A stretch of 64,000 bases of DNA. It comes from CAWFNW01 sp963817405 (GTDB lineage Bacteria > Actinomycetota > Coriobacteriia > Anaerosomatales > Anaerosomataceae). Numbering within the stretch: the stretch's first letter is position 1; every line of letters starts with the position of its first letter. The stretch is taken from the NCBI GenBank assembly GCA_963817405.1, contig CAWFNW010000001.1, positions 682,001 to 746,000 of the forward strand, given 5' to 3'. Of the stretch, positions 1 to 7,633 are shown piece after piece. The position numbers and the translations under genes are program-made. The notes under the pieces were generated by a model. It saw only the letters and a program-made list of their open reading frames with translations, had not been told where the DNA came from and made no database searches.

Positions 1-28
1 TGCGGCAAGTGCGGCCACAATGCCGGTC

Positions 29-595
29 TCAGACTTCCTCGACCACGATCATGATCTCGTTGCGACGTGCGAACCCCGGCTTCCAAGGAGCGTCGTACTG
101 GGCCGCAACCGGTTCGCCGGCCGCCCTCAGACCCTGCTCGCCGATCCATGATTCCAGCTCCGCCTGTGCCTCAGCCGCCTTGGTTCCGGAGAAGTGCCCA
201 CCAAATCGAACCACGGCGGCCAGGTGAGCACCAACTGGCTCGATCGTCACAGCGGCGTTGTTCGGCTGCGGGAGGGTCTCCGCCGTGTATTCGGACGGCA
301 TCGTGAAGCTGACGATGTATTCGTCCTCGGAATGCTGCGCCGTTACCGGCGCGGTCATCGCGATCCTCTGACAACAAGCCCGGCCCGCCGTTACGGGCGC
401 GGTCATCGAAATGCGGTCCGAGGCGCGATTGTTGCCGAAGATGTAGTCGGCCAGTGGGCTGAAGCCGGCATTCATGGCCTGTCCAGAGTCACCTGCGGCC
501 ACGCGTACGTTCGCCGTCAGGTAGCCCCCGTAGCGGCGCAGTTCGAACGGGCCTTCGTGCTTCAGGACCTCGTATTCTGGACTCTCAGTTGTCAC
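29..595 (-). CDS. SOUL family haem-binding protein
   Basis: The 188-residue protein looks like a SOUL/HBP haem-binding domain along its whole length. Visible signatures are YEVLKHEGPFELRRY near the N-terminus and two copies of an I-[SA]-MTAPVT motif (about residues 62-69 and 78-85). The doubled motif is usual in this family and is not an error. The C-terminal part reads PWKPGFARRNEIMI, also typical. I chose the GTG at 595 because GGCGAGGAGGA lies just upstream; the open frame itself continues further. No signal peptide is seen, so it is probably cytoplasmic. The physiological role of bacterial SOUL proteins is not settled, and no haem gene lies nearby. Confidence 0.85.
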   Translation of the reverse strand: MTTESPEYEVLKHEGPFELRRYGGYLTANVRVAAGDSGQAMNAGFSPLADYIFGNNRASDRISMTAPVTAGRACCQRIAMTAPVTAQHSEDEYIVSFTMPSEYTAETLPQPNNAAVTIEPVGAHLAAVVRFGGHFSGTKAAEAQAELESWIGEQGLRAAGEPVAAQYDAPWKPGFARRNEIMIVVEEV

Positions 596-706
596 CGCTC
601 CTCCTCGCCCAGCGCGCGGCACCTCACCACATGTCGAGCATGGTCTCCGAGTGAGCCGGACCGGCTACGCGCCCGCACGAGTCTTTGGCGCGCTACGACG
701 TACGCG

Positions 707-949
707 CTACCGCTGCCGCGGGTACGGCTGCATCACGACGAAGTAGTAGACGATCGCGCCGATGGTGTTACCGAGAAGTACCACGAGGATCCAGATGATC
801 CGCTCGTTCGCGTTGGGCATGCCCTTCATCGCTCCGGGGAACTCAGCATCGCTGCGCTGCAGCACGTCGATCAGGACGATCACCCACAGAACACCGAGCA
901 CGAGAGCCACGACGCCGAGCAAGCACGGCAGTACGGCGAAGACCTCCAC
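707..949 (-). CDS. Small two-helix membrane protein, PLDc_N-like
   Basis: This 80-residue protein has two hydrophobic helices (about residues 4-27 and 50-72) separated by a polar loop containing DVLQRSD and NERIIWILVVLLGNTIGAI. The W-hh-hh-hh-N-TIGAI-YY pattern resembles the phospholipase D nuclease N-terminal (PLDc_N) domain, which also occurs alone as a short membrane protein. The start is the GTG at 949, preceded by a purine-rich GGAAGGGG. It sits alone between convergent or divergent neighbours. Its function is unknown. Confidence 0.7.
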   Translation of the reverse strand: MEVFAVLPCLLGVVALVLGVLWVIVLIDVLQRSDAEFPGAMKGMPNANERIIWILVVLLGNTIGAIVYYFVVMQPYPRQR

Positions 950-1074
950 GGTATGGCCCCTTCCCTCGCGAACGCGACGCCATCAGCATAACAGCCGCAC
1001 GCGGGGCGCGACATGCAGGCACGGGGGCTCGGTCGTTGCGGCGCGCGGCTCGCCATCTCCGGTATCATGCCCTC

Positions 1075-1317
1075 ATGCACTCCCCTGAAGCTCACGCCGC
1101 CCTCACGCGCGTCATCGACGCACTCTACGCCGCGCAGCACTCGGTGCCGCGGCTTGATGTCATCATTCGCGCAGAACTCTCGGACGTCGGCGAGGACCTG
1201 CTCGGCATCGTGAACCTGCTGCCGCCGGGCATCTACTCGCGACAGCGGCTGTGCGATCAACTCAACTCGGCGATCACCGCCCACGGATGGGGCCGCAGCC
1301 TCGGGACCTTCGACTAG
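1075..1317 (+). CDS. Conserved-looking small protein of unknown function
   Basis: An 80-residue acidic protein with no membrane segment. It has a compact core (VPRLDVIIRAEL ... LLGIVNLLPPGIYSRQRL ... GWGRSLGTFD) that looks like a folded domain, but I do not recognise a family. The ATG at 1075 has no Shine-Dalgarno, but a TATCAT sequence ends six bases upstream, which would fit a leaderless mRNA. It ends 13 bases before the nucleotidyltransferase-like gene, so the two probably form a transcription unit. By position it could be a partner of that protein; this is inference. Confidence 0.6.
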   Translation: MHSPEAHAALTRVIDALYAAQHSVPRLDVIIRAELSDVGEDLLGIVNLLPPGIYSRQRLCDQLNSAITAHGWGRSLGTFD

Positions 1318-1330
1318 GCGGGAGCACGTC

Positions 1331-2236
1331 ATGCAGGAACGCATCGGGGCGTTGGTGGCGCAGAAGGGTCCACTCACGGGCGCCGAGCTCAGCGAGGCGC
1401 TGGGCGGCGAGACCTTCGCGCTCTGGAAGGTCTGCATGTTGTCACATCCGCTGTGCCTCAGGACCGTGGGGCGTCGCTACGTCAGGCTCGACCGTCGCGT
1501 CGAGGGCTACGCCCGGCTGTCTCCATCGATCCTCCGCGAGTTCCTCACGTATACCGTGGTGGGTCTCGCCGATGATCTGGCCGCGATCGACCAGCGAGCG
1601 CACATCCTGCAGTCGCACATCGAGGGTGTGAGCCGGGAGAAGCTCGATTTGGCAAAGCGGATCGTGACGGACGTCGTCGAGCCATTCAGCTCGCGAGGCA
1701 TCGAAGAATCGCGCTTCTGCATCGTGGTCGCGGGTGACATCGTCTACGACATGGCGCACGACGTGAGCAGACCCGAGCGCAGCACCGGCGGCTTGGTGCG
1801 CGGCTCAGACCTCGACATCGTCGTCATCGTTGCTGACGACGCGCCGGAAGACCTCGTCACGCAGCTCGACGAGACGATCTACCGGAAGAAGTACCAGTAC
1901 CTCAAGCACCCGGCCTTCCAGGAAGAGATCGACTACATCGTCAAGCTCTTCAGTAAGCTCGCCGAGCAGGCCGAGTTCGACACGTTCGAGCGGATGGTTG
2001 CGTGCAAGATCTTCGACGAGGCGGTCTTCCTCTCAGGCAGCAGGAAGCTCTTCGAGGACGGGCAGGCGCTCCTCCGCGACCGTGGGATCATGAAGCGGCT
2101 GCGAGAGATGGAGCGCTCTGCCGTTGCCGCACGAGACGAACAGGAACGGTACCTTCTCGCAACCGACGACCAGGTGATCCGCAGGGAGGACCTGATCCTC
2201 TTCTACACCGACGAGGAGTCCGAGGAGTTCGAGTAG
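1331..2236 (+). CDS. Winged-helix plus nucleotidyltransferase-like protein
   Basis: A 301-residue protein. Residues about 1-60 look like a winged helix (LTGAELSEALG followed by a wing ending RTVGRRYVRLD). The middle is a DNA polymerase-beta-type nucleotidyltransferase core: a glycine strand at about residues 131-136 (VVAGD), then GSDLDIVVIV with G158, S159, D160 and D162 as the metal-binding pair, and a possible third carboxylate at D201 in EEIDYIV. The glycine strand reads GD rather than the usual GS. The C-terminal third is helical and charged and could be substrate- or partner-binding. It is cotranscribed with the 80-residue protein upstream. MNT-type antitoxins and AMPylating enzymes share this core, but target and role cannot be read from the sequence. 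Confidence 0.6.
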   Translation: MQERIGALVAQKGPLTGAELSEALGGETFALWKVCMLSHPLCLRTVGRRYVRLDRRVEGYARLSPSILREFLTYTVVGLADDLAAIDQRAHILQSHIEGVSREKLDLAKRIVTDVVEPFSSRGIEESRFCIVVAGDIVYDMAHDVSRPERSTGGLVRGSDLDIVVIVADDAPEDLVTQLDETIYRKKYQYLKHPAFQEEIDYIVKLFSKLAEQAEFDTFERMVACKIFDEAVFLSGSRKLFEDGQALLRDRGIMKRLREMERSAVAARDEQERYLLATDDQVIRREDLILFYTDEESEEFE

Positions 2237-2381
2237 CGGTGCCCCACGAGTGGACGTCACCGCAGCCGTGCAGTACGGTCAGCGAGCAGCCCTTTTCGAC
2301 GCCCGCCGCGCTTGTCCTAGACGACACGTGTCTTCGCGGTCTCTCACACCGAGCTGCCAGACCTCAGGAGGCCTCACAACG

Positions 2382-2672
2382 ATGCCGGGACTGATCGACA
2401 CAATCCGTTCGTGGTTCGCATCGGACGAGCGCGCACCTACCGTCCCGACACCAGCCCGCCCACGCCCCGAGGAAGTCCTCAATCGGCACTCGGGCGAGTT
2501 GATGCGGATGCGAGGCGTGCTCTCGGTCGGCATCGGGCGCGACGACGCCGGTCGGCCGGTGATCGTCATTGGGCTGGACGGAGAGCGTCCGGAGACACAG
2601 GCTGCTCTCCCTGCGAGCCTCGATGGCGTCCCTGTGCAGGTCATGACGTCCGGGCGGATCAGCTCGCGGTAG
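2382..2672 (+). CDS. 96-residue hypothetical protein
   Basis: The ATG at 2382 follows a good Shine-Dalgarno (AGGAGG, 2368-2373). After a proline-rich linker, residues about 45-95 read GVLSVGIGR...GRPVIVIGLDG...LPASLDGVPVQVMTSGRI. This resembles the short alpha/beta segment with the pattern VGVG-x-VVV-LP-x-IDGVPV-x-V-x-G found at the N-terminus of some trypsin-like proteases, here without any protease domain. No catalytic residues are apparent. The following gene is convergent. Function unknown. Confidence 0.55.
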   Translation: MPGLIDTIRSWFASDERAPTVPTPARPRPEEVLNRHSGELMRMRGVLSVGIGRDDAGRPVIVIGLDGERPETQAALPASLDGVPVQVMTSGRISSR

Positions 2673-2709
2673 GCGTCCGCCGGATCCGGTTCACGATGTG
2701 TTTGAGATG

Positions 2710-2725
2710 ATACCCCCCCGGGTAT
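2710..2725. promoter_or_regulatory. CsoR/CstR-like palindrome overlapping a promoter
   Basis: The 16-base near-palindrome ATACCCCCCCGGGTAT has the ATA-C/G run-TAT layout of operators bound by the CsoR/CstR repressors (copper or persulfide sensing). It overlaps a TATACT -10 element (2723-2728), with TTGAGA (2702-2707) upstream at a short 15-base spacing. No copper or sulfur gene lies downstream; the transcript would run into a structured non-coding stretch. Assignment by pattern only. Confidence 0.35.
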
Positions 2726-2734
2726 ACTACTCTT

Positions 2735-2856
2735 GAAGGTTGTGCGGGTGGACCGAAGGCGGCGCCCTCAAGGCGACGCTACCTCCCCCTCAATCGGTTG
2801 CACACGCCGCACAGCCGAGTACGTTGAGAGGCCGCCCTCCCCCCGGGGCGGCCTCT
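2735..2856 (+). ncRNA. Candidate structured small RNA with C-rich loop
   Basis: This gene-free stretch between two convergent genes folds on paper into a clear structure. An outer stem pairs 2738-2747 with 2807-2816 (10 pairs, one G-U). A second stem pairs 2748-2756 with 2794-2803. An inner hairpin occupies 2758-2780 (loop CTCAA), followed by a C-rich single-stranded segment. A final 10-pair hairpin (2827-2836 with 2847-2856) has the loop CTCCCCCCGG. A plausible promoter lies just upstream. There is no coding frame or T-tract, so the 3' end is uncertain. It is neither a tRNA nor a recognisable SRP RNA. Confidence 0.4.
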
Positions 2857-2899
2857 GCGCATGGCAATCGTTTCTTCCGAAACACTGCCCCGCCGTCTT

Positions 2900-4228
2900 C
2901 TAGAGGATCGGCAGGTACTCCTCCAACTCGTAGGGTGTGACGCGGGTGTGGTAGCTCATCCACTCAGCCTTCTTGTTGCGCAGGAACCACTCGAATACCT
3001 GGTCGCCGAGGGCTTCACGCACGAGGGCGCTCTCTTCCATCGCGACGATCGCCTCGTCAAGATCGCCGGGGAGCTGGCCGATGCCGCGCTCGGTGCGGGC
3101 GGCCGCGGTCATCTCGTACACATCATCGGCCACGTCGGGCGGCAGCGTCAGGCCCTTCTCGATGCCGTCGAGACCCGCGGCGAGCATGACCGCGAATGCG
3201 AGGTACGGATTGCACGCGGGATCCGGCGAACGGAGCTCGATGCGGGTCGCGTTCTCCTTGCCGGGCTTGTACATCGGCACGCGGACAAGCGCCGAGCGGT
3301 TGCGATGCGCCCAGCAGATGTAGACGGGCGCCTCGTAGCCCGACACCAGGCGCTTGTAGCTGTTGACCCACTGATTGGTGATGGCGCACGTCTCGCGGGC
3401 GTGTGCGAGGATGCCCGCGATGTAGGACTTGGCGACAGCCGACAGGTGGTGTGGGTCATTCGCGTCATAGAAGGCGTTGCGACCGTCTTTGAAGAGCGAT
3501 TGGTGCACATGCATGCCGCTTCCGGCCTCACCGTAGAGCGGTTTGGGCATGAAAGTCGCGTACACGCCGTTGGCCTGCGCGACCTCCTTGACGACCACTC
3601 GGTAGGTCATGACGTTGTCGGCCATCTTGAGCGCTTCTGCGTAGCGCAGGTCGATCTCGTGCTGGCTCGGGCCGACCTCGTGATGGCTGTACTCCACCTG
3701 GATACCGAACCGCTTGAGTTCGCGGACGGTCTCCTTGCGCAGGTCGACAGCCAGGTCGCGGGTCGTCTGGTCGAAGTACGTGCCGCGATCGAGCACCTGT
3801 GGGTCGGTGTCGCTCGTGAAGTAGTAGTACTCCAGCTCCGGACCGACGAAGAACGTGTAGCCCATATCGGCCGCGCGCTTGAGCTGCCTCCGGAGCACGT
3901 AGCGCGGGTCAGCCTCGTAGTAGGTGCCGTCCGGACGCATGATGTCGCAGAACATCGTCGCAACGAGCGCGCCTTCGCGACGCCACGGCAGGATCTGCAG
4001 GGTAGTGGGGTCGGGCAGCGCGATCATGTCCGACTCCTGGATGCGCGCGAACCCTTGGATGGACGAGCCGTCGAAACCCATGCCCTCCGTGACCGCGAGC
4101 TCCAGCTCCTCGACGTCCATCGTGAAGCTCTTCAGGAAGCCGAGGACGTCAGTGAACCACAGGTGGATGAACTCGATGTTGTTCTCCTTGATGCGGTCGA
4201 TCACGTCCTGGCGCAGCCTATGCGGCAT
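2900..4228 (-). CDS. glnA: Glutamine synthetase type I
   Basis: Catalyses ATP-dependent formation of glutamine from glutamate and ammonia in the cytoplasm. The 442-residue protein carries the beta-grasp N-domain with MGFDGSSIQGF and the catalytic domain with the metal/glutamate residues in PELEYYYF, the NGVYATFMPKP-type strand, GSGMHVHQS and NRSALVRVP. It lacks the adenylylation-site insertion of the GSI-beta enzymes and matches the shorter GSI-alpha form. The ATG at 4228 follows GGGAGGGGTC; ten residues upstream in the frame are unlikely to be translated. It is divergent from a glutamate-synthase-like gene, forming a nitrogen-assimilation pair. The 118-base spacer between them shows no operator I can name. 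Confidence 0.96.
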   Translation of the reverse strand: MPHRLRQDVIDRIKENNIEFIHLWFTDVLGFLKSFTMDVEELELAVTEGMGFDGSSIQGFARIQESDMIALPDPTTLQILPWRREGALVATMFCDIMRPDGTYYEADPRYVLRRQLKRAADMGYTFFVGPELEYYYFTSDTDPQVLDRGTYFDQTTRDLAVDLRKETVRELKRFGIQVEYSHHEVGPSQHEIDLRYAEALKMADNVMTYRVVVKEVAQANGVYATFMPKPLYGEAGSGMHVHQSLFKDGRNAFYDANDPHHLSAVAKSYIAGILAHARETCAITNQWVNSYKRLVSGYEAPVYICWAHRNRSALVRVPMYKPGKENATRIELRSPDPACNPYLAFAVMLAAGLDGIEKGLTLPPDVADDVYEMTAAARTERGIGQLPGDLDEAIVAMEESALVREALGDQVFEWFLRNKKAEWMSYHTRVTPYELEEYLPIL

Positions 4229-4346
4229 GACCCCTCCCTGGAATCCGGAGAATTGCATGAGCGCGGGATTTCTCTCATGTTTCCGTTACGCTACGATAGC
4301 CGAAATCAGGCGGGCCCGTGAGGGCAATTCACAGGGGGTCAGATCG

Positions 4347-5936
4347 ATGACGCTGCAGCGACCGAACGCCAACGACGCCACTCAGACAACCAATCGATCG
4401 CGCGACGTTTCGCCGTCCTCCGGCATCTGCTCCCGCTGCCTAGATGGTTGTCGCGGCAACTGCGAGGTCTTCAAAGCCACCTTCCGTGGACGCGAAGTGA
4501 TTTACCCGGGTCCGTTCGGCGATATCACCGCCGGCGGCGATAAGGACTACCCGATCGACTACTCACACCTCAACATCACCGGTTATGCGCTGGGAGCGAA
4601 GGGCCTTCCCGAGGGCGTCGAGGGTACACCGGACAATACGCTGTTCACCATGGTCGATACCGAGACCGAGTTCGGACACGCGAACAAGGTGAAGATGCGC
4701 GTGCCGATCTTCACCGGTGCTCTCGGCTCGACGGAGATCGCCCGCAAAAATTGGGAGCACTTCGCCATCGGCGCCGCCATCTCCGGCATCTCGCTCGTCT
4801 GCGGAGAGAACGTCTGCGGCATCGATCCGGGGCTTGAGCGCGATAGTCACGGCAAAGTCACCCGTTCGCCGGACATGGAGCGGAGAATCGAGCTCTATCG
4901 CCGCTACCACGAAGGCTACGGCGACATCCTCGTGCAGATGAACGTCGAGGACACGCGCCTCGGCGTCGCCGAGTACTGCGTCGAGAAGCTCGGCGTCGAG
5001 ACGATGGAGCTCAAGTGGGGCCAGGGTGCGAAGTGCATCGGCGGCGAGATCAAGGTCGACTCGCTCGATCGCGCGCTCGAGCTGCAGAAGCGCGGTTATC
5101 TCGTCACGCCCGACCCGAGCGATCCGGCGGTGCAGGCGGCGTACCGCGAGAAGGCCATCAGGCACTTCGAACGCCACAGCCGTCTCGGCTTCGTCGACGA
5201 GGACTCGTTCTACGCCGAGGTCCAGCGCCTGCGCGACCTCGGTGCAAAGCGCGTCACCCTCAAGACCGGGGCCTACCCGATGCGCGAACTCGCCATGGCG
5301 ATCAAGTGGGCGTCCAACGCCAAGATCGACCTCCTCACCATCGACGGCGCGCCCGGCGGCACCGGCATGAGCCCGTGGCGCATGATGGAGGAGTGGGGCG
5401 TCCCCACCTTCTACCTGCAGTCGATGACGAACGAGCTCGTCGGCCGCCTGGTGGCCAAGGGCGCCTACATCCCGGACATCGCAATCGCGGGCGGGTTCTC
5501 CTCGGAGGACCACGTCTTCAAGGTGCTCGCCATGGGCGCCCCGCACACGAAGGCCGTCTGCATGGGCCGCGCGCTCATGATCCCCGGTTTCGTCGGCAAG
5601 AACATCGGCAAATGGATGGAAGACGCCAATCTCCCCAGGACCGTCTCCGAGTTCGGCAGCACGAAAGAGGAGATCTTCGTCTCCTACGAGACGCTCAAGG
5701 CGAAGTATGGCGACGAGGTCGAGAAGTTCCCGCTTGGCGCCATCGGGGTCTTCACGTTCTCGGACAAACTGAAGGTCGGTCTCCAGCAGCTCATGAGCGG
5801 CACGCGCAACATGCGCCTCAATACCGTCAGCCGCGACGACCTCATGGCGCTCACGCGCGAGGCCGCCGAGGTCTCCGGCATCCCATACGTGATGGACGCG
5901 TACCGCGAGGAGGCGCTCAGCATCATCGACGCCTAG
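4347..5936 (+). CDS. FMN-binding glutamate synthase family protein
   Basis: A 529-residue protein built around the FMN/Fe-S synthase domain of glutamate synthase large subunits, without the glutaminase domain. Family marks include the central GGxIKVxS-like segment (KCIGGEIKVDS), the RVTLKTGAY strand, LLTIDGAPGGTGMSPW and IAIAGGFSSEDHV. An N-terminal cysteine cluster (C28-x2-C31-x3-C35-x3-C39) looks like a small iron-sulfur site. Such stand-alone proteins are usually annotated as glutamate synthase-related; the amide donor and true product are uncertain. The ATG at 4347 is preceded by CAGGGGGTCAG. It is followed by a strong terminator. Confidence 0.85.
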   Translation: MTLQRPNANDATQTTNRSRDVSPSSGICSRCLDGCRGNCEVFKATFRGREVIYPGPFGDITAGGDKDYPIDYSHLNITGYALGAKGLPEGVEGTPDNTLFTMVDTETEFGHANKVKMRVPIFTGALGSTEIARKNWEHFAIGAAISGISLVCGENVCGIDPGLERDSHGKVTRSPDMERRIELYRRYHEGYGDILVQMNVEDTRLGVAEYCVEKLGVETMELKWGQGAKCIGGEIKVDSLDRALELQKRGYLVTPDPSDPAVQAAYREKAIRHFERHSRLGFVDEDSFYAEVQRLRDLGAKRVTLKTGAYPMRELAMAIKWASNAKIDLLTIDGAPGGTGMSPWRMMEEWGVPTFYLQSMTNELVGRLVAKGAYIPDIAIAGGFSSEDHVFKVLAMGAPHTKAVCMGRALMIPGFVGKNIGKWMEDANLPRTVSEFGSTKEEIFVSYETLKAKYGDEVEKFPLGAIGVFTFSDKLKVGLQQLMSGTRNMRLNTVSRDDLMALTREAAEVSGIPYVMDAYREEALSIIDA

Positions 5937-5965
5937 CGTACAATCGAACGTACTGTTGGAAGCCT

Positions 5966-5999
5966 GCTGCCCCGGCCAACGATCGGGGCAGCGTCTTTT
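5966..5999 (+). terminator. Rho-independent terminator after the glutamate-synthase-like gene
   Basis: An eight-pair stem (GCTGCCCC with GGGGCAGC) and an 11-base loop are followed by GTCTTTT. It lies 29 bases after the stop codon and separates this gene from the MFS transporter. Confidence 0.85.
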
Positions 6000-6017
6000 C
6001 CGAGGAGACGCCGCCAC

Positions 6018-7400
6018 ATGGCGCTGAGAAGGCATTCCGCGCACGACGACGATCGCTACCCGATTGCGCCGCCACAAGATACTCCCACCCTCGAGGCGGA
6101 CAGCACGGGGGCACTCACCGGCACGATGCGGCGGCTGCGCACGTTCGAGTCGTTCAGGCATCGCGACTTCACGCTCTTCTTCTCGGGAGCGCTCATCTCG
6201 AACGTCGGTTCGTGGATGCAGACGACGGCTCTTGGGTGGCTGGTCTTCGGCTTGACCGGGAAGTCCAGCACCCTCGGCGCGGTCAACTTCCTCGCGGGCG
6301 CACCGGTCTTCTTCCTCATCATATTCACGGGCGCGCTCGCCGACCGCACCGACCGACGCCGCCTTCTGATCGTGACCCAGGTCGTGCTCATGATGCAGGC
6401 TGTTGGCTTCGGCCTTCTGGCTTCAACGGGACACATCACCATCGGGTGGGTATACGGGTTGAGTCTTCTCGGCGGCGTCGCGGGCGCGTTCATGTCGCCC
6501 GCGTGGCAGGCGACCACGCCAGACCTTGTGCCACGCGAGTCGCTGATGAACGCAATCGCACTCTCATCGGCGCAGTTCAACGCAGCACGACTGGTCGGCC
6601 CGATGGCAGCAGCTGCCGTCATCGCGCTCTTCAGCCGCAGCCAAAGCCAAGGTGTGACCGAGGTCTTCTACGTGAACGCGCTCAGCTTCCTATTCGTCAT
6701 TTGGGCGCTCTCCGTGATCCATCCGCACCAGCACATCGCGCCGAAGCGGGAGGGAGAGGGGCCGCTGGCGATGCTGTCCGCTGGTCTGAAGTACGCCGCA
6801 GCCCACCGGAGGGTACGAATGCACTTGCTGACGGCCGCGATGATCACCGTCTTCGGTATGCCGTTCGCGACCCTTCTTCCCGCAATCGCATCGCGCACGT
6901 TGCATCTCGGGAGCACCGGCTACTCGGGACTCATGGGGGCGAACGGTCTGGGAGCGCTCATAGGAGCACTCGGCGTCGCAAGCCTTCCGAGCACGCTACG
7001 CCGCGAGCGGGTCATCCGCGTCGGCATCACCGTGCTTGCCCTTGGGGCGCTCGTGTTCGGCGTGTCGCGTTCCGTACCGCTCACCGCAGGCATTCTCGTC
7101 GTGATGGGCGTGGCGTTCCTCTCGTGCGTTTCGAGCATTAACACGAACCTCCAGACCGCGGTACCTCCGGAGCTTCGGGCCCGCGTCATGTCGCTGTTCG
7201 TGCTGTCGTTCATGGGCATGATGCCGTTTGGCTCGCTCTTCTTCGGCTGGCTTGGCGATCTCCTGGGCGCGACGCTCGCCGTGATCACCGGCGCGTCGGT
7301 ACTGCTGGCATACGCGCTCGTACTGCTCGTGAGGCCGTCGCTCCTCTGCGAGGCCGACGACGAGGACTGCCGCCGCAATGCGGCATCGATGCGGACGTAG
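6018..7400 (+). CDS. MFS transporter, MFS_3/EntS-like
   Basis: A 460-residue membrane protein with about 12 hydrophobic segments and a hydrophilic N-terminal tail of about 40 residues. The first helix region (FRHRDFTLFFSGALISNVGSWMQ) and the loop GALADRTDRRRLLI are typical of the MFS_3 group that includes the enterobactin exporter EntS; this group probably exports small molecules by proton antiport. The C-terminus is acidic and carries a pair of cysteines (CEADDEDC). No siderophore or resistance genes are nearby, so the substrate is unknown. The ATG at 6018 is preceded by GAGGAGACGCC. Confidence 0.88.
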   Translation: MALRRHSAHDDDRYPIAPPQDTPTLEADSTGALTGTMRRLRTFESFRHRDFTLFFSGALISNVGSWMQTTALGWLVFGLTGKSSTLGAVNFLAGAPVFFLIIFTGALADRTDRRRLLIVTQVVLMMQAVGFGLLASTGHITIGWVYGLSLLGGVAGAFMSPAWQATTPDLVPRESLMNAIALSSAQFNAARLVGPMAAAAVIALFSRSQSQGVTEVFYVNALSFLFVIWALSVIHPHQHIAPKREGEGPLAMLSAGLKYAAAHRRVRMHLLTAAMITVFGMPFATLLPAIASRTLHLGSTGYSGLMGANGLGALIGALGVASLPSTLRRERVIRVGITVLALGALVFGVSRSVPLTAGILVVMGVAFLSCVSSINTNLQTAVPPELRARVMSLFVLSFMGMMPFGSLFFGWLGDLLGATLAVITGASVLLAYALVLLVRPSLLCEADDEDCRRNAASMRT

Positions 7401-7474
7401 TGACCGCGTACGTTTGTTGCTGCCATGCGACCCGACCGTTCGTCGGATGCAAGGTGACAGATAGTGAACGTTCG

Positions 7475-7504
7475 TTAACCTCGGCATATCGCTTGCGATA
7501 CTAT
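7475..7504 (+). promoter_or_regulatory. Putative promoter of a C-rich-loop small RNA
   Basis: TTAACC (7475-7480) and TACTAT (7499-7504) lie 18 bases apart (or GATACT at 16). This predicts a start near 7510, which is where the first predicted RNA stem begins. There is no open reading frame before the terminator at 7569-7604. Confidence 0.45.
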
Positions 7505-7509
7505 CGGCG

Positions 7510-7604
7510 GTGAGCAGAGCGACCCGCTATCCCTCCCCCCTCGGACGCGGGACACCGCCGCTCACACGAACGAGACGCTAACCCCCACGCGTCTCGTTCT
7601 TTTT
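7510..7604 (+). ncRNA. Candidate 6C-type small RNA
   Basis: About 95 bases with two hairpins, both with C-rich loops. Hairpin 1 pairs GTGAGC (7510-7515) with GCTCAC (7560-7565). Inside it, CCCGC (7523-7527) pairs with GCGGG (7547-7551) around a loop containing a run of six Cs. Hairpin 2 is a 10-pair terminator stem (7569-7578 with 7589-7598) whose loop TAACCCCCAC holds five Cs, followed by a T-tract. Two consecutive hairpins with C-rich loops define the actinobacterial 6C RNA family. The match is by architecture, not by sequence search. Confidence 0.55.
7569..7604 (+). terminator. Rho-independent terminator of the small RNA
   Basis: A perfect 10-base-pair stem AACGAGACGC/GCGTCTCGTT with a 10-base C-rich loop, followed by CTTTTT. 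It reads rightward, so it serves the candidate small RNA (or read-through from the MFS gene), not the leftward gene beyond. Confidence 0.85.
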
Positions 7605-7633
7605 GTTCGCTCTTGCCGCGATTCGGCGCGGTG

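Noticed and set aside
2738..2816. A tRNA or 4.5S RNA in the gap before glnA
   Set aside because: There is no T-arm, CCA-proximal pattern or anticodon arm, and no SRP GGAAG-type loop; the stems fit a different structure.
2861..4321. A 486-codon open frame on the strand opposite glnA
   Set aside because: It is the antisense shadow of a highly conserved gene in high-GC DNA, with no RBS and a low-complexity composition.
4229..4346. A GlnR/TnrA-type operator between glnA and the glutamate-synthase-like gene
   Set aside because: GTTAC and GAAAT half-sites occur, but the spacing does not match the known boxes.
4563..6161. A 532-codon open frame antisense to the glutamate-synthase-like gene
   Set aside because: Shadow frame; no recognisable protein features, and it runs through a terminator.
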